From Mycocentrospora acerina (lineage: Eukaryota; Ascomycota; Dothideomycetes; Pleosporales), in assembly GCA_022701365.1 (NCBI GenBank), contig JAKUHH010000014.1:451-64450 (forward strand): a DNA stretch of 64,000 bases, read 5' to 3'. Every line of letters begins with the position of its first letter. Within the stretch, counting starts at the first letter, position 1. A model generated the notes under the pieces. That model did no database searches, was not told the origin of the DNA, and worked only from the letters and a program-made list of their open reading frames with translations. A program made the position numbers and the translations under genes. Of the stretch, positions 1 to 13,200 are shown piece by piece.

Positions 1-1042
1 AGAAAAAAAAAAAAAAAATCTTCCCTCGTTGCCACTCGTTTTGGTGCCACATGCACCCCTGGTTAGGGTAGAGTAAATAGCAAAAACAGAGTAAGTTATT
101 ACTCTAATTCTAGCAACAAAGTACTACAATTAATAATTAGAAGCCCATAAACCCAATTTTAGCATTAGTAACTAGCAGATTAAATAGTTATTATTCACCT
201 ACAAGGAAATATTTACCTAGGCGCTCGCCAAACTCAATGCATCAAATCAGCGATGCTGGACAGTGACGCTAATTGCCAGCCTAAGTTTAAGAAATCACAC
301 ATGATGCAATTAACTCAGCATTAACACAAGAGTAATTAAACATAGTAGCGTGAAGCTGCGTTTCCTGTGAGCAACGTTTGAAATTGTAATCTACAAGTTA
401 GGTCAGCATTCTCCAGCACTAGGACAAATACGTTCTTACAGTTAAAGGATGTCCCTAAGTCAAATAGATTCCCTACACTTTGCCTAAGACAGGAACTAAT
501 GGCATCAAAACAACAAATCCAGATGTTAACAGGAAATTGTAAATGTCAAAAAGCTGAATTAGTTTCTATGAGCTGACTTTCTCTCCACCTATTGATTTTC
601 TGCTATTTTTAACAAGCTTAAGTACAATGGATATTTCGTCAACGTAGTGGCTTCATGTCAAATCAAATTTAAATACGTCTGAAAAATTTTAAGAATTATT
701 TCATTCCTCAGAAGAAGATTAAAGAAACATGTTCTAGTTGTCATGAAACTCAATAGCTTTTAAGATTATTTGTTTTCTAACATTTTAATAGTGATATGAA
801 AATATCCAGCTCTGTTTCTTTGACGTCACTTTAACACTAGTAAGATGCCATTTATTACAGCCAAAACAAACTTACTATGCATTATGTTATTCTTCTTCCA
901 CCCACTTCTTGATGGTTTGGAAGTCCAGCATGTTCTCTGACGGCTAAGACAGGTAGTGGTAACTGTTGAACTCTCTTGTAAGTGAAATTTTTCTAAATAT
1001 TTTAGAAATTCTATCACTTAGTCTTCTGAATATTCATAGGGA
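1..1042. other. AT-rich intergenic stretch, no intact gene
   Basis: The stretch begins with an A-tract and has no open frame with protein-like composition. On the minus strand around 886-935 a short frame reads ENMLDFQTIKKWVEEE and ends in a stop. It directly follows a possible TAG acceptor, so it could be the last exon of the relic at 1043-1289. Nothing else is supported. Confidence 0.5.
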
Positions 1043-1289
1043 CACCTTCTAGTAGCAGCTTTATGTTCTAGCGTGGATGGAGCTTGGCGATACCCTTGTC
1101 CTCTGCTCCAGGGTATATCACGAACATTAATGACCCATCCATTGTAAAGCTCGTTCTAAATGCAGCATAGCCTTTTCAGTTTTTAAATTTTGCAGATACA
1201 AGAAAGTTAAAGTTGTAAGAGTTGCCAGTTGAACTATGAAACGTTAATATCGCAAGATATTTATCATTTCGCAAGGATTCTTCAACACG
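1043..1289 (-). pseudogene. relic of an unidentified protein-coding gene
   Basis: Read on the minus strand, this block gives about 82 codons of clearly protein-like sequence, including TGNSYNFNFLVSAKFKN and GSLMFVIYPGAEDKGIAKL. It is interrupted by in-frame TGA and TAG codons, and another TGA lies at the upstream edge. Each stop could derive from CGA or CAG by a C-to-T change, as RIP would produce. I do not recognise the family. A further short frame downstream (about 886-935) may be its C-terminal exon. The gene looks dead, but whether it was mobile or a host gene is unclear. Confidence 0.4.
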
Positions 1290-2138
1290 TCAATATTAGA
1301 GTTGAGCAGCAGTAACTGAAGATAGACTACTAGCCAAGACCGTCATTGTGACCTAATTGCTTAGGCGGTGGATACAGGAGAAACGCATTGCGAAGTCTTT
1401 TGATGAATTTTTAGTGTAATGTCTAATAGTTTATAAATGAAGGTAGGAGTTTGCTTAAAGGAAGAGCACTTTAAGATTTTTAGGTTAGTGGGCTGGTAGT
1501 GTAAGTTTTTCTTGAGATCGTGTTGTGATTTGAAAACTAAAGCTGACTGGTACAGAGTATTGTTCATACCGAATGCTGGCCGAGCCGCGTTGACAGTTGA
1601 TTGTTCCGCACTCTAGGGCAGAACTGCCACTTCTTGATTAAGGCCCCTCAGCAATTATACAACAGTGCGCAAGGGATAGAAAGCGATTGGCTTTCGTCCC
1701 GCACAATACCTGCTATATGATCTTTGCGAAATGCGAGGTAAACTCACTTTCAACGCTGACGTTGGAAAAATTAGTTGATTAATTGGCTGGTTGGTTAGTT
1801 GAATAGGAAGTCTATGGAGGAGCTCGTATTTTTAAACTTACTAGGTATATACACTAGTAGGTGGATGCATCTGTCAAGTGACCCCCTGTCACGGCAGTAG
1901 CTTGATCCCGAGGCCCCCATATCAGTAAGCTTACAGGCACTAGTGTAATATCCAATTAGCATGCATAAGCGCCATTCGGAATAGATGCTACATATGGCTG
2001 AGCTAAAAATTTGGAGGGCCTTTTTTCTGAATAATGTCATTCTGTTGAACAAGTTTTCCCATAACAAAACCATTGGAATTATACTGACCTTAACGAACTC
2101 AACGCCTGCATTCGGAGCCAACTCTTGTTATTAAGAAG
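1290..2138. other. intergenic, upstream of the GFA-domain gene
   Basis: No coding signal was found. The open frames here lack recognisable motifs and look random. The stretch presumably carries the promoter of the gene starting at 2139, but no specific element could be assigned. Confidence 0.4.
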
Positions 2139-2746
2139 ATGTTGGAAGCAAATGCCATCAAAGAGTCTCAGACATACCCTTGCAAATGCCAGTAAGTCGC
2201 TCCAATTCTCCGTAACACCTCATCTGAACGCCATGACGAGACTGAAACTCATGATGCCGAGCCTAAGTACAAGGCGGACAGATCTGCGAATAGCCCGTTG
2301 AAACTGCGGGATCTAAAGTTCTCCTAAGCACTTGTGCTGACTACTTTCTTAGCTGTGGGAAAGTAACTTTTACTGTGTCATTGTCTCCGCATCTGGCGGA
2401 CTATACAGTCATGCAATGCAACTGCTCTATCTGTACCGCCCATGGTTACCTTTTGGTCTACCCGAATCGCTCTGATGTGGTCTTTCATGGGAACTCAAAA
2501 GACCACGTGCAGAAATACCAATTCCACACAAAGAAGAAGGATCACTGGTTCTGCCGCCACTGTGGCACGAGCTTGCTGATTGACTTCAATGGTATATATG
2601 AAAATTACGATGTTATGGCTGTTAACGTAAGTAATGCATGCCCTGAAAAACGCCTGAATACTAGGCTAAACATTCAGGCTCGGACGATTGAAAATATCGA
2701 TATTAGTACCTTGAAGCTTGAATACGGGAATGGTAGGAAGCTCTAA
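2139..2746 (+). CDS. GFA/CENP-V domain zinc-binding protein
   Basis: Small member of the GFA family (glutathione-dependent formaldehyde-activating enzyme-like, Mss4-like zinc fold), probably cytosolic; the substrate cannot be told. Two exons: 2139-2191 and 2353-2746, with a 161-bp intron (GTAAGT donor, TTCTTAG acceptor), giving 148 aa. The join restores the family's CxCxxG-type motif as CKCHCG (Cys15, 17, 19), followed by CNCSIC (Cys40, 42, 45) and CRHC (Cys85, 88), so the zinc ligands look complete. Without exon 1 the frame would open only at a GTG and lose the first cysteine cluster, which is why I chose the ATG at 2139. Length is normal for the family. It lies 4.5 kb from the NRPS-PKS in the same direction as no cluster gene, so it is probably not a pathway member. 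Confidence 0.8.
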
Positions 2747-3430
2747 TCTGTTTGCTTAGACTGAATCAATAGGTTTAAAAGATTGTTTACAAGAATTATA
2801 GATGGTTGATTGACGTCGTACTCGATTCCGTGGTTGTAAATAGGACATAAGAACACCCTATACCTTTTTCTTTTAAATTAATATTGTTTTTACCTCTCTA
2901 ATTAGCTTATCAAAATCCACGAATGCCTTTGCAAACGATAGTCTATAAGGCGCTGTTTATCCTCCTAGACTTAGCTCTCTTTGCTAGAGCCTGACCAATA
3001 TGAGGCGCGATAATATATGCCTAAATTGTAATGATAGCTTAGGGTTAGGTTGCCCCAGGGGCGAAAACAGAAGTTATCCCTGAGGGCAAGGAATAGAAGC
3101 GTAGCTTGTGAGCAAGGCTTGTAAGCGAGGCTCTGTTTTGTAACAGTTACTTTTAAACTCCCCTCCACAAGCTTTCAGACTGCTATAGCCGTACAAACAA
3201 TGATTAAGCAGACAGTTGATGCTGAAGTGCAGCTGTATGGTAGGGAAAATGAGAAAAAGTAGACATGTTGTATTGATTGAAAGTGAAATCTAGACTGATA
3301 GTTGTAAAAGTACAACTCGAGGAATAACTTGTTTTTTTATTTCAAGTATTTGAATAGCAGACTACACAAGCGTTAAGTACTCACGTGCTCACACGTGATA
3401 GTACATCAGTGTTGGTTGACTGTCAGATTT
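2747..3430. other. intergenic, contains one copy of a dispersed repeat
   Basis: No gene is supported. The right edge (3378-3420) is one copy of a diverged repeat that recurs inverted at 5681-5727 and directly at 6629-6672. It ends only about 10 bp from the stop of the membrane protein at 3431. Confidence 0.4.
3378..3420 (+). repeat. dispersed repeat, copy 1 (TIR-like)
   Basis: The copy runs from CTCACGTGCTCAC to AGTGTTGGTTGAC. The same order of blocks (CTCACGTGCTCAC, then GTACA, then AGTGTTGG-TGAC) occurs on the opposite strand at 5681-5727 and more diverged on the plus strand at 6629-6672. Copies 1 and 2 face each other like terminal inverted repeats 2.3 kb apart. Confidence 0.4.
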
Positions 3431-4180
3431 CTAGCCCTCTATCAAATCCTCTCCCTTACCGCCATCCTCAGTCTTCTTGGCCTGCTCGGCTAGCTCAGCA
3501 CGCTTTATACCCTCGCCCATAAAGTCCTTGAAGTCCTGGTTCTGGATAGGATTTGCCTCAACGTCTAGATAGTCTTCTCCTCGTAGGAGGCTATAGCCTT
3601 TTTTTGTGGTAGTTTTAGTTGTGCCAGAAATAAACTGAGCTTGACAGTTTGGACACTGCTGGCAAGAGGTGTTTTGTTTGCAGAGCATTGAAAAGATCTT
3701 TTTATAAGAGACGCGTGTTAGGGTAAAATAAATATGCATGAACCTTATAACATTAGTAAAGGTAGAACATTATCTTGAGAAGTATTCTTACATATTCAAG
3801 ACCATTGGAGCTGTTGTGTATCCAACCAAAATTCCAAAGCCTCCTGCGTTGAATTCTCGGATCTCAACAACCCAGCAAGGGATCAACACGGCAATATATG
3901 CGAAAGCTGAGAATATATCGAGAAGTGTGATATACAGAGTACGGGGACTGTTGCCCCACTTCTTTTTGTACTGCAGACTCAATGAACAAGTAACGGCAGT
4001 CATTGCTAGGGGAATGAAAACAAAACAAAATGCGGTCACGTGTCGACGGCTCCAGCGGTTGCGTTGGTTTTTCAATGAAAGAATAGTTGCAGCGATGTTC
4101 AGAGGGAGCGTAATGGATGTAGCCATATACATGAGAAGCCGGAGGGATCGTTGGAGGGATGTCTTATCGGTTTGCTGCAT
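3431..4180 (-). CDS. hypothetical four-helix membrane protein
   Basis: I do not recognise the family. Two exons: 4180-3792 and 3743-3431, joined over a 48-bp intron (GTAAGA donor, TACTAAT branch site, TATAAG acceptor), giving 233 aa. The intron sits where the first frame would otherwise stop after VLNM, and removing it leads smoothly into another hydrophobic segment. Visible hydrophobic segments lie at roughly residues 15-35, 47-67, 82-105 and 113-140. A cysteine cluster (CKQNTSCQQCPNC) and a charged, lysine/glutamate-rich C-terminal tail ending in DLIEG follow. Upstream, the frame stays open for 12 codons before a stop, so an additional 5' exon is possible. The gene lies between two facing copies of a TIR-like repeat. 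Likely an integral membrane protein; function unknown. Confidence 0.55.
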
Positions 4181-5457
4181 CTTTAGTATTTCGAGGAAGG
4201 CGTCGAAAATGTATTGATATCAAAGTGTAATTATGGTGATGGTTGATATTGAAGATTGAAAAGGGTTTGAGCGATTTTAAGGCAGCAGCGATTGTGCCGC
4301 CAAGAGAGCGTTGGTAGGGAAACACTGCACGCCTTACCAAGATATCCAATCACGGGGCATGCTTTAATTCAAAAAGTCTCTCACCTCGTATTATGACAAG
4401 GGTGTCTGCAAACTAATACTCAGAGTAAAACCAATTGTAGAACGAAGGATCTAGCTGGCGTAGTTTAAAAAATCCCAAAATTCAAGCGATGGGCTGGCGC
4501 TTAGAAAGCACGCATGTAGCTACATAGTACAAGGAAGACTTCAACAATGACCAAAGTCGAATTAATGAGATTGTTGGAATTATACCCTGGAACAAAGTCT
4601 CCGGATATTTAAGTTATTGCTGGCATTACAGTCAGGCGAAATAGCTTACTTTGACTGACTGAAAATGTAACTTTAATATTGAGTCTAGAAGAAGGCGTGC
4701 GAACAGCTGTAACCCAGATCCTTAGTTAGACGATTGATTCTAGTCAACTCAAAGAATATTCCGAGTATTACCGATGGATTCGGCGCTTCGACTAGCGCAT
4801 TTGCGCCAATAATGAATCTAAGAGACTTGATTAAAGCACTTGAGGTATGCTAACAGTATTTGCAGCCAATACTTGGGGCAACAAGGGCAGAAGGTTTCGC
4901 ACTTCGTGAAAAGACTTCACACATGTACATCATCTTACAACAAATGGTTCCAAAAATTGATAAGCCCCCAATCAAAGTTTAATCCTACACGAAGATGAAT
5001 TGACCCTCACTAAAGCAGGCCTAGCTAAAAAAATTAGCACTATCACAATGCGGCTATTTCAGTCTAGGAGACGTTATGCAACTGTATCACAAAGCATATC
5101 GCGCGTAAGAGAAGTCCATACATCGCCTGTGTATCCTCCTAGGTTTTAAGTGTTCTTGAAAAGAATGGAAAACTTTGCCGCCCATTACTCCCATAGGATC
5201 TACGACATTGCACATTCACCAAACTTGTTTGTCATATTCTGTAGTCAGTACAAGGACCACTACCGCCTAACATGCAGTATCGAAGACCCCAGCACATTCG
5301 CCAATTCTAATTACCAATCTTAAGCAAGCACTCTACGGCAACAAGACTCGAAATAATGGGCCAAACAGAAATAACTTGCTAAGTGATACAAAGAAACATT
5401 TTCAAATGGCTAGCTTCTAAAGAAATCTTTAAGATAATTTCTGTCACAGCCAAAAAC

Positions 5458-5507
5458 CAATTGATCTCTAGCTGTGAGACTAGTAGATTGATGGCCTCTA
5501 CGTGACA
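5458..5507 (+). repeat. dispersed repeat B, copy 1
   Basis: A block of about 50 bp starting CAATTGATCTCTAGCTGTGA and continuing through CTAGTAGATTGAT to CTACGTGACA. The same sequence lies on the minus strand at 30858-30907, with one mismatch in the first 35 bp. Confidence 0.4.
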
Positions 5508-5680
5508 ATTATTCTATCTACATATCTACAGACGTAGTTAGTCCATTTTGAAATGAGATCTTAAGAAATTAAAAACTGATCTTAAAGAGAAGCTAAGGTT
5601 AGTATATAGATCTTCATCTTATTAACATCTATCAATGTATGAAACATAAAAAACCAGCCTTCAATCGATAATCATAATCT

Positions 5681-5727
5681 GTCAGCCAACACTCTTGTAC
5701 TCTCACCTGTGTGTGAGCACGTGAGCA
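5681..5727 (-). repeat. dispersed repeat, copy 2 (inverted relative to copy 1)
   Basis: Its reverse complement contains GCTCACGTGCTCACAC, then GTACA, then AGTGTTGGCTGAC, matching 3378-3420 block for block with small indels. Confidence 0.4.
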
Positions 5728-6628
5728 ACCCGTGCCTATATATTCTTTGAGTCTTACAATCCAGATAATACAACAAGTTCCTCTTAATTGGTCCCTCACA
5801 GAATCAAACCTAGCGCACAGACGCTGGAGCCGGATAATCGTTTACCAGCCATCAGTGACCATTGGACATTGCGACTAATTTGGCTAGGAATTAACGTGTT
5901 TAGGGACAGATAAAGCTTCTACGCATAGGTCTAATAGCGCAGGAACTTTGCGTTGTTAATGAAATCAAAGATGGCACAGAGCGATACCTTAGAAAACGGT
6001 TAAGAGAGACTTTAACATGCGGGGGTTACTGAGATGAAACCTGATACCTTGACTATATTCTATAAAATCTTAAGCTAATTTCATTCAGTCTACAGACCTG
6101 GTACCTATCTCTATCTTAAAGCTAATTTCTAATTGGATTAGCTAATGGAGTTGATGTTGACTCGATCTCACAATGTCACAATCAAGAATCAAAGATAGTA
6201 TTAGCCAAGAGTTAAATGACATTAATGCAATTAGATCAACGTAACACAGGTACCGCTCGCATTAAAAGTTTTTTTTTCACGACTAACAAAGAAAAGAATT
6301 AAAACGATAATAGCATCCTAAAACTTTCACATTTTGACTCATGCTAGATGTACACACACAAGATAACTTAGCTAGCTCATGTAGCTTTTAGGTAATATAG
6401 TGCTATCAAGACAATACTCATATTTAAGCCTAAATATGGGATAAACAACCAATGCCAATGGGAACCGGCTAGTCGCTCTAAATAGCTCTTATATTCTATT
6501 TAATTCACTTACCAGAAGCGATCAAGCCATTCAAAGATCAAGGTTTGAACTATATAAGGGAACAGTTGGAGGAGGAACTTAGGGCATGAATATGAGATTA
6601 CAAATAGGATACTATACAGGCGCTGGGC

Positions 6629-6672
6629 GCTCATATGCTCACGAACGTAATAGTACAAAGGTATCAATTGAC
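6629..6672 (+). repeat. dispersed repeat, copy 3 (more diverged)
   Basis: It reads GCTCATATGCTCAC, then TAATAGTACAAAG, then a diverged GGTATCAATTGAC, in the order seen in copy 1. The CA-to-TA differences would fit RIP-type decay. Confidence 0.3.
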
Positions 6673-7238
6673 ATCAAGAAATTAAGAAGACTCGGTTAGC
6701 TTAAAAATATAATATCTCCTGTTTAGCTATTGTCTGAACTAATTTTTGATTATTTTGTCGTGTTGACCTACGCGTTAATTTTTCGTTGTTCCGACCCAAC
6801 GAGAGCCTGTGTTTTCTGTGTCATATGTCACGATGGGTCAGCGGTGGCGATTGGTGACTTTGTGACGGCCGACCCAGGGAAGCTACTCGACTCAAAAATT
6901 AGTAGCTACTTACTGACAAGCTAGGTACGCTTCACCTGTACACTTCATGTAGTTTTGTCTCTTGCTGATGCATATCAACAGTCGGAGGTCTGGCGAGATA
7001 TGGAATATTTTCTAGCATTTTCTTATCCACAATGAAGATCCGATCATCTTGGAGGCAATTTCATCTATATTCAAAAGGCCGTGTCATATTTCATTTAAGT
7101 CCAATTGAGAAGAGTATCAAACCAGCTTGCGCCCTTCCAAACAACGAGAAGCCAGATCTGGTTCGAAAATTTATTAGAATGCTCCTGGCCACATTGTACT
7201 AAGTATGCTCTTTGACCTTTACAGATGTTAACTTCTCC

Positions 7239-10200
7239 TCAAGCAGAGGTGTTCGCCTTGGCAGCAAGAATGCAATCCAAATATTGTCGTACATATTCGT
7301 TTTCAAGCAACGGGGCAGGGTAATGGTCCTTTCCAAAGACGTTCTTGCTAACAGGAAGCCCTTTCATCATGTCACCTGCAGTTTCATCTGTGTAGCCATC
7401 AATGATAGTAGTGATGCGGGCTAGCGGAGACTTCGGGTGGACTGTCACATATTCAAGTGCCAATCGATGCCACTCACTAAAGGGGACATTCGCTTTGCAA
7501 CCGCTTGCGGTCCCTATGAGGTTGAAGAAATGATCAAATGTAGGCGCCGCTGGATTCACAAAATCGTAGTCTTCGCCAATGCGCTGTTGGTCCTCAGTCA
7601 TTATTGTGGCAATGGTATTGCACAGATAATCAACAGGCAGTACAGCGGATAGGTCGGCATTTATAGAGGGAAAAGCCCCTAAATCTAGACTTCCAATAAT
7701 AAGGTTATTCAGGAAGTCGCCACGATCAAGTCGAAAATGGCCATTGGTAGCTGAGGCAGCGACAAAAGGTAAACGGTAGGACGACGCATTGGCGCCACGG
7801 AAACGAGCCGCCACAATCATCTTCTCAGCTAGATACTTCGAGGTACCATAGCCATACTCTCCGTCATACTCAGTAAGGCCATAACCTAGATGAATAGGCA
7901 AAGTGGATATGGTAGAGATGAAATGAACAGCCTTACTACGGCCACAAGATGCAAGACGTAGGACCTCGTGAGTGCCGAAGATGTTAGGACCAACATAGTC
8001 TTCCAACGGGCGCATCCAATCAACAAGAGCTCCAGAATGAAGAATAGCGTCGACTCGGCTGGCAAGATCGTCAAATACAACCTCACTTAGACCAAGCAGA
8101 GGCTGGGATAGATCGCCAACCACCGACTTCAACAATGACTCGTATTCCGGTTTCCAGAGACTGTACAGTTTGAGCGCTGTAACCATTCGTTCTTGCGCCT
8201 GATCTATACTGCCAGCACGTACGAGACAATACACGTCGATACCTCTTTTGAGAAACTCATAAACCATGAATGCGCCAACAAAACCTGTTGGGCCTGTCAC
8301 GAAAACAGTCTTGGGGTATCCAGAAGGAGCAGTACCATATTTGGCTATGTTATTGAACTGAATACTGGGATCGAGAACGCCTCTTCGGATGGCGGACATA
8401 TTAACATATGGGGTAACTGATGATGCTGTGGTTGTTGGTGTTGCACCGTCCTCTGGCGCACTGGACGAGTCGCTTCCAATTTCATCTACCAATAGTGACA
8501 GTAAGAACTCGCTAAGCGACTTCAGATTCGGGTGAAGGAGCGCAATGTTGGGTGGCAATGCTATGCCTGTCATCGTCGCTAGATGGTTGCGAGTCAAAAC
8601 CGCAGTCAAGGAGTCAATCCCAAATTCCTCCAAAGGTCGACTGGGATCTAAATCATCTATCCCGGCATACCCTAAAGCCTTGGCTATGGTCACTTGAACC
8701 ATACGCAACATGATACTGCCATGCTTTTCAGGAGCAGCTCCGACGAGCATGTCGCGTAAGTTGACAGCCCGATCGACCGACTCCGTGACATCGGCTTGGT
8801 CAAGCATTGAGCGTAAAAAGGGTGGAATACCACCTTGGTCTTCATAGTAGGCTTTAAGTCGCTCCAGATCAAGAACTGCAGCTATGGTGAGGGTACGGTC
8901 TTGGTAAATGGCTTGCTCAAATAGTTCCAATCCGGCTTCCGGTGCAAGCATGCCTAATCCAAGCTGCGAGAGGTGGGCACGGGTTGCTGAGATGAGAGTG
9001 GTTGCCATACCATTTCCGCCCCAGGTACCATATGCCACCGAGGTGGCCGGCAGGCCCTGGGCACGTCGCAAGTAGGCGAGCACGTCGATAAATGAATTGG
9101 CAGCCGAGTAATTTCCCAGACCTGGCAACCCCATAACACCAGAGATGGAAGATAGCATCACAAAAATGTCCAAATCCTTGTTGTTCTTGGTTAGTTGATG
9201 CAGATTCCACAGGCCATTTACCTTTGGCGCAAACGTAGTGGAACATTTTTGAGGTGTCAAGGACGATAAGACACCCGAGTCAACTACTCCGGCAGCAAAG
9301 ACTACGCCGCGCAGTGGTCGATCAGTTGTGAAAATTTGCATGATAGACCGGAGAGTTTCAAAGTCTGCTATGTCGCCGCCAACTATAGTGGTTTTAGCGC
9401 CTAGCTTCTCAAGTTGTGTCACCAAAGCGTCAGCTCCCGGGGATTCCATGCCGCGGCGCGATGTCAGAACCAAGTCACGAACTCCATGGGAGGTTACCAG
9501 CCTGCGAGCTATGCGACCTCCAAGATCACCAAGACCACCCGTAATCAATACGGCGCCGTCAGCTCGAAGCAATGTCCTAGTGGCAGGGTTTGGCAGTGGT
9601 GAAGCCAAGCTAGCGCGCTCAAGATGAGGTATAAGCAGCTGCCCCTTACGCACAGCAATTTCTGGCTGATCTTCTAGCATTAAGGCTGAGGCAATGGTTT
9701 TGGTCAAATCCGTCACTTTGTCCACATCGATCAAGCGCAGACGTAGCTCGGGATGTTCACTACGGGCGGTGCGCACTAGACCCCATAGCGGCCCCGCACC
9801 GATTTGGACAGGCGAGTCGCCATGGCCAGCACCTACAGCATGGCGGGTGACCCACACAACTGGCATAGCGAATTCCGTCTGGATGACTTCTTGCAGCTGA
9901 GCTAAAGCCTTCGCAGTAGAGCTATGCGCCATCTGAACAACATCATTTGCCTCGTCAGAGTCCCAGAGAGAGAGCAGACCGTCAAGATGCCAAGCATCTT
10001 GAAGCTCCGTTATAGATATCAACTCAATTCCGGTGTTTGATAGGGCCGTTTGTGTCTCTTTCATCCAAGCTGTCTCCTTTGAATGGCAAAGTAGACCCCA
10101 TAAACCATGAGGAACTTGTATCTTATCTGTATCGATCCGGCGCCAGTTCATTTCGAACATCATATTTTCCACCCCATGCACGTTCTTGTCAACTTCTATG

Positions 10201-13200
10201 CTTTGCGAGATGCCGCTAAGCCAATCTAATTTACTCGCAGGCTGAAATTTCTCTCGCTGGAAGGCATAGGTGGGAAGTTGCACTCTAAGGCATCCAAAAG
10301 GCTTGAAGTATGCAGCCCAGTCAATCTGCACATTACGAACATGCAATTCGCCTATGCTGCTCTGGATAACCGAACTTCCATCCATTTGGGGCCTCAAGGA
10401 GGGCAGCCAGAGAGAGTTTCCCACTTTAGAAGTATCCGAGATACATGCCGCACCCAGGCCACAAAGCGTTGGGCTAGGTCCGAGTTCGAGAAAGATGTCT
10501 ACACCAGCTTTGACAAGTGTTTGAAAAGCATCGCTAAACCGAACAGCATTTCGGGCCTGCTGAACCCAATAGTCGGCTCGTTCAAGCTCGCCTACCTTGG
10601 CTGGTATTCCGGTCATGCTGCTGATAATGGGGATATTTGGTGGGCTGAATCGCACAGTTTTTGCTATAGCCTTGAAGTCGTCTAGCATATCGTCCATATG
10701 AGATGAATGAAAAGCGTGGCTGGTATCGAGCAGCTTAGCCTTGCGGTTTAGTTGTGCCATGTAAATTACTACGGATTCAACAGCATCAACATCTCCAGAA
10801 ACAACAGTTTGGGAGGGCGTGTTGTATCCTGCGACTTCGATCTTGTCACCCAAGTTCAGTTCCCTGATAGCCGCTGCGACTTCGGCACTGCTCGCTTCTA
10901 ATGATGCCATCTTTCCACGATGAGGAATGGCTTGCATCAAGCGACCACGCATCATAACAAGTCGGCAAGCGTCAGATAAGTCTAAAATCCCCGAAACATG
11001 AGCTGCTGCAAGCTCTCCTACACTGTGGCCAAGTAGAAAAGCAGGCTTCACGCCCCAACTCTGCCAAAGTTTCCAGAGGGATACCTCAAGGGCAAACAAA
11101 GCAGGTTGAGCGAACTCGGTGCGGTATAACGAAGACGCAGTTGTGCTACCTGATTCAGGCCACATAATATCGAGTAGCGGATACTCCAGCTCTGTGAACC
11201 CGGCAGCGATTTCATCTAGTGCATCCCGGAAAACAGGATAGATAGCATATAGATCTTTGCCCATTCCTGGATACTGACTGCCTTGTCCAGTAAAGAGCAT
11301 GCCCAAGTTTGCTTTCCCAAACTCGTTAACATTGGGCAGCTTACCTGTGTCTGAGCTAACAGACGCTAGCTTCTGCAAGACCTGTGGCTTGTCTCTGGCC
11401 GTTACCACCAGTCTTCGGTGAAAGTGTGTGCGAGATGTGGCTAGTGAGTAGGCTATGTCGGTCAGACGGTTGTTTTTTCCAACGCCTGTCTCGATGAACA
11501 GGCGAAGCTTTTCGGCCTGCGCCCTAAGAGCAGAGTCACTCTTGCCTGACAGCACGAACAAAGCCTCAGTTGGTAATGTAGCTTGTATGCTATTCTCAAT
11601 ATTTTTCGTAGCAGATTCAGAAAATTCTTCCACGATGATATGCGCATTAGTACCACCAATTCCGAATGCGCTCACACCAGCGCGGCGCATTCGGCTATTT
11701 TTTCGCAGCCATGGTCGACTTTCCAAGACCAACTCCATATTATTGCTCTTCCAATCAACTGCTCTAGTAGGTTCGCTTACATGTAGCGTTTGGGGTAGAA
11801 GATCGTTTTGCAAAGACAATACTACTTTCAACAAGCCGACGAGGCCAGCAGCAGCTTGAGTGTGCCCAATGTTAGATTTTACAGACCCAATCCAAAGAGG
11901 ATCCGAGCTAGAATGCTCTTCTCCGAATACTCTGGCCAGCGCGGTAGCTTCAATAGGATCGCCTAGCTTGGTGGCAGTGCCGTGAGCCTCGATGTAGTTG
12001 ATACTGCCTGGCTCTATCGCAGCCCTGTCTAAGGCAGTACGAATTAGTGTTTCCTGACCAGGACCGTTGGGCACTGTTAAGCCAGCGCTGTGGCCTCCGT
12101 GCATCACTGCGGTACCACGCAGCACAGCGTGGATATCATCGCCATCGCGTTGAGCATCAGAAAGGCGCTTCAGGACTACAACAGCGGCACCCTCACTAAA
12201 TCCTGTGCCGTCTGTATCATCTGAGAAGGCTCTACAGCGGCCATCCGCTGAAAGACCGCGGAGTTTGCTAAATTCAATATGTATACCAGGTGTCAGGAGA
12301 AGACTCGCACCGCCAGCCAAGGCCATGTTGCATTCGCCCTGACGTAAGGCATTACAGGCCAAGTGCGTAGCCACTAGAGACGATGAACACGCAGTATCAA
12401 CAGTCAGAGATGGTCCTTGCAGATCTAGGGTATAGGAAAGACGACCAGACATGGTGGCGCCAGCGCTTCCTGTAATAGAGTGTCCCTTGAGGTCTGGTAG
12501 CATTTTATTTGTTGCTCCATTATTGCTGACGCCGATGAAAACACCTGTGGGACTGCCACTCAGCTGACTTTTTGTATAGCCAGCTCGTTCAAATCCTTCC
12601 CAACATAACTCCAGCATCAGGTGCTGCGTCGGGTCCATGACTTGTGCCTCACGTGGCGATATACCGAAAAATGATGTGTCATGTGAGTAAACTGAGTCAA
12701 GGAAGCCACCTCTAGAACAATATGTTGTTCCATCTTCATCGGGATCTGCATTGTATATCTTCTTAGCATCCCAACGATCCTCAGGCACGTCAATTATTGT
12801 GTCGCCACCGCTTTGCAACAGTACCCATAAATCCTCTGGCGTGACCACACCGCCAGGTAATCGACATGCCATGGAAACTATGGCAATGTCTTCGTTATTG
12901 CTTGTGATTTCATGTTGCTCCGTGCGGACTTCCTGCTTGGGAAAATCTCTTCCTGAACCATCCAGATACGAAGCCAATGATTTAATTGTGTAGTGCTCAA
13001 ATAGCTTGGGTGTCGGTACAGGTCGGCACAGCTGTCTTTCTAATGCTACTTGCACCCGAATGATGCGTATAGAATCTCCGCCGATGTTAAAGAAATTATC
13101 TTCTATTCCAACATGGTCGTGACCGAGAATGTCTGACCAAATGGCTTGTATTTTTTGCTCCAACTCAGACGTGGGCTGTAATATGGACTGGCTTTGAATT

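Larger units (their letters stand above)
4181..7238. other. 3-kb AT-rich intergenic stretch with repeat copies
   Basis: No gene can be supported. It holds two copies of the dispersed repeat (5681-5727 inverted, 6629-6672 direct) and one copy of another dispersed sequence (5458-5507) that recurs inverted at 30858-30907. The remainder is AT-rich with stops in all frames. The right end is the 3' side of the NRPS-PKS gene. Confidence 0.45.

Noticed and set aside
3040..3052. TTAGGGTTAGG, telomere-like.
   Set aside because: Less than two units, with no array; a chance match.
4998..5015. Sequence AATTGACCCTCACTAAAG resembles a phage T3 promoter.
   Set aside because: It has a mismatch to the consensus and there is no vector or phage sequence around it; chance similarity in AT-rich fungal DNA.
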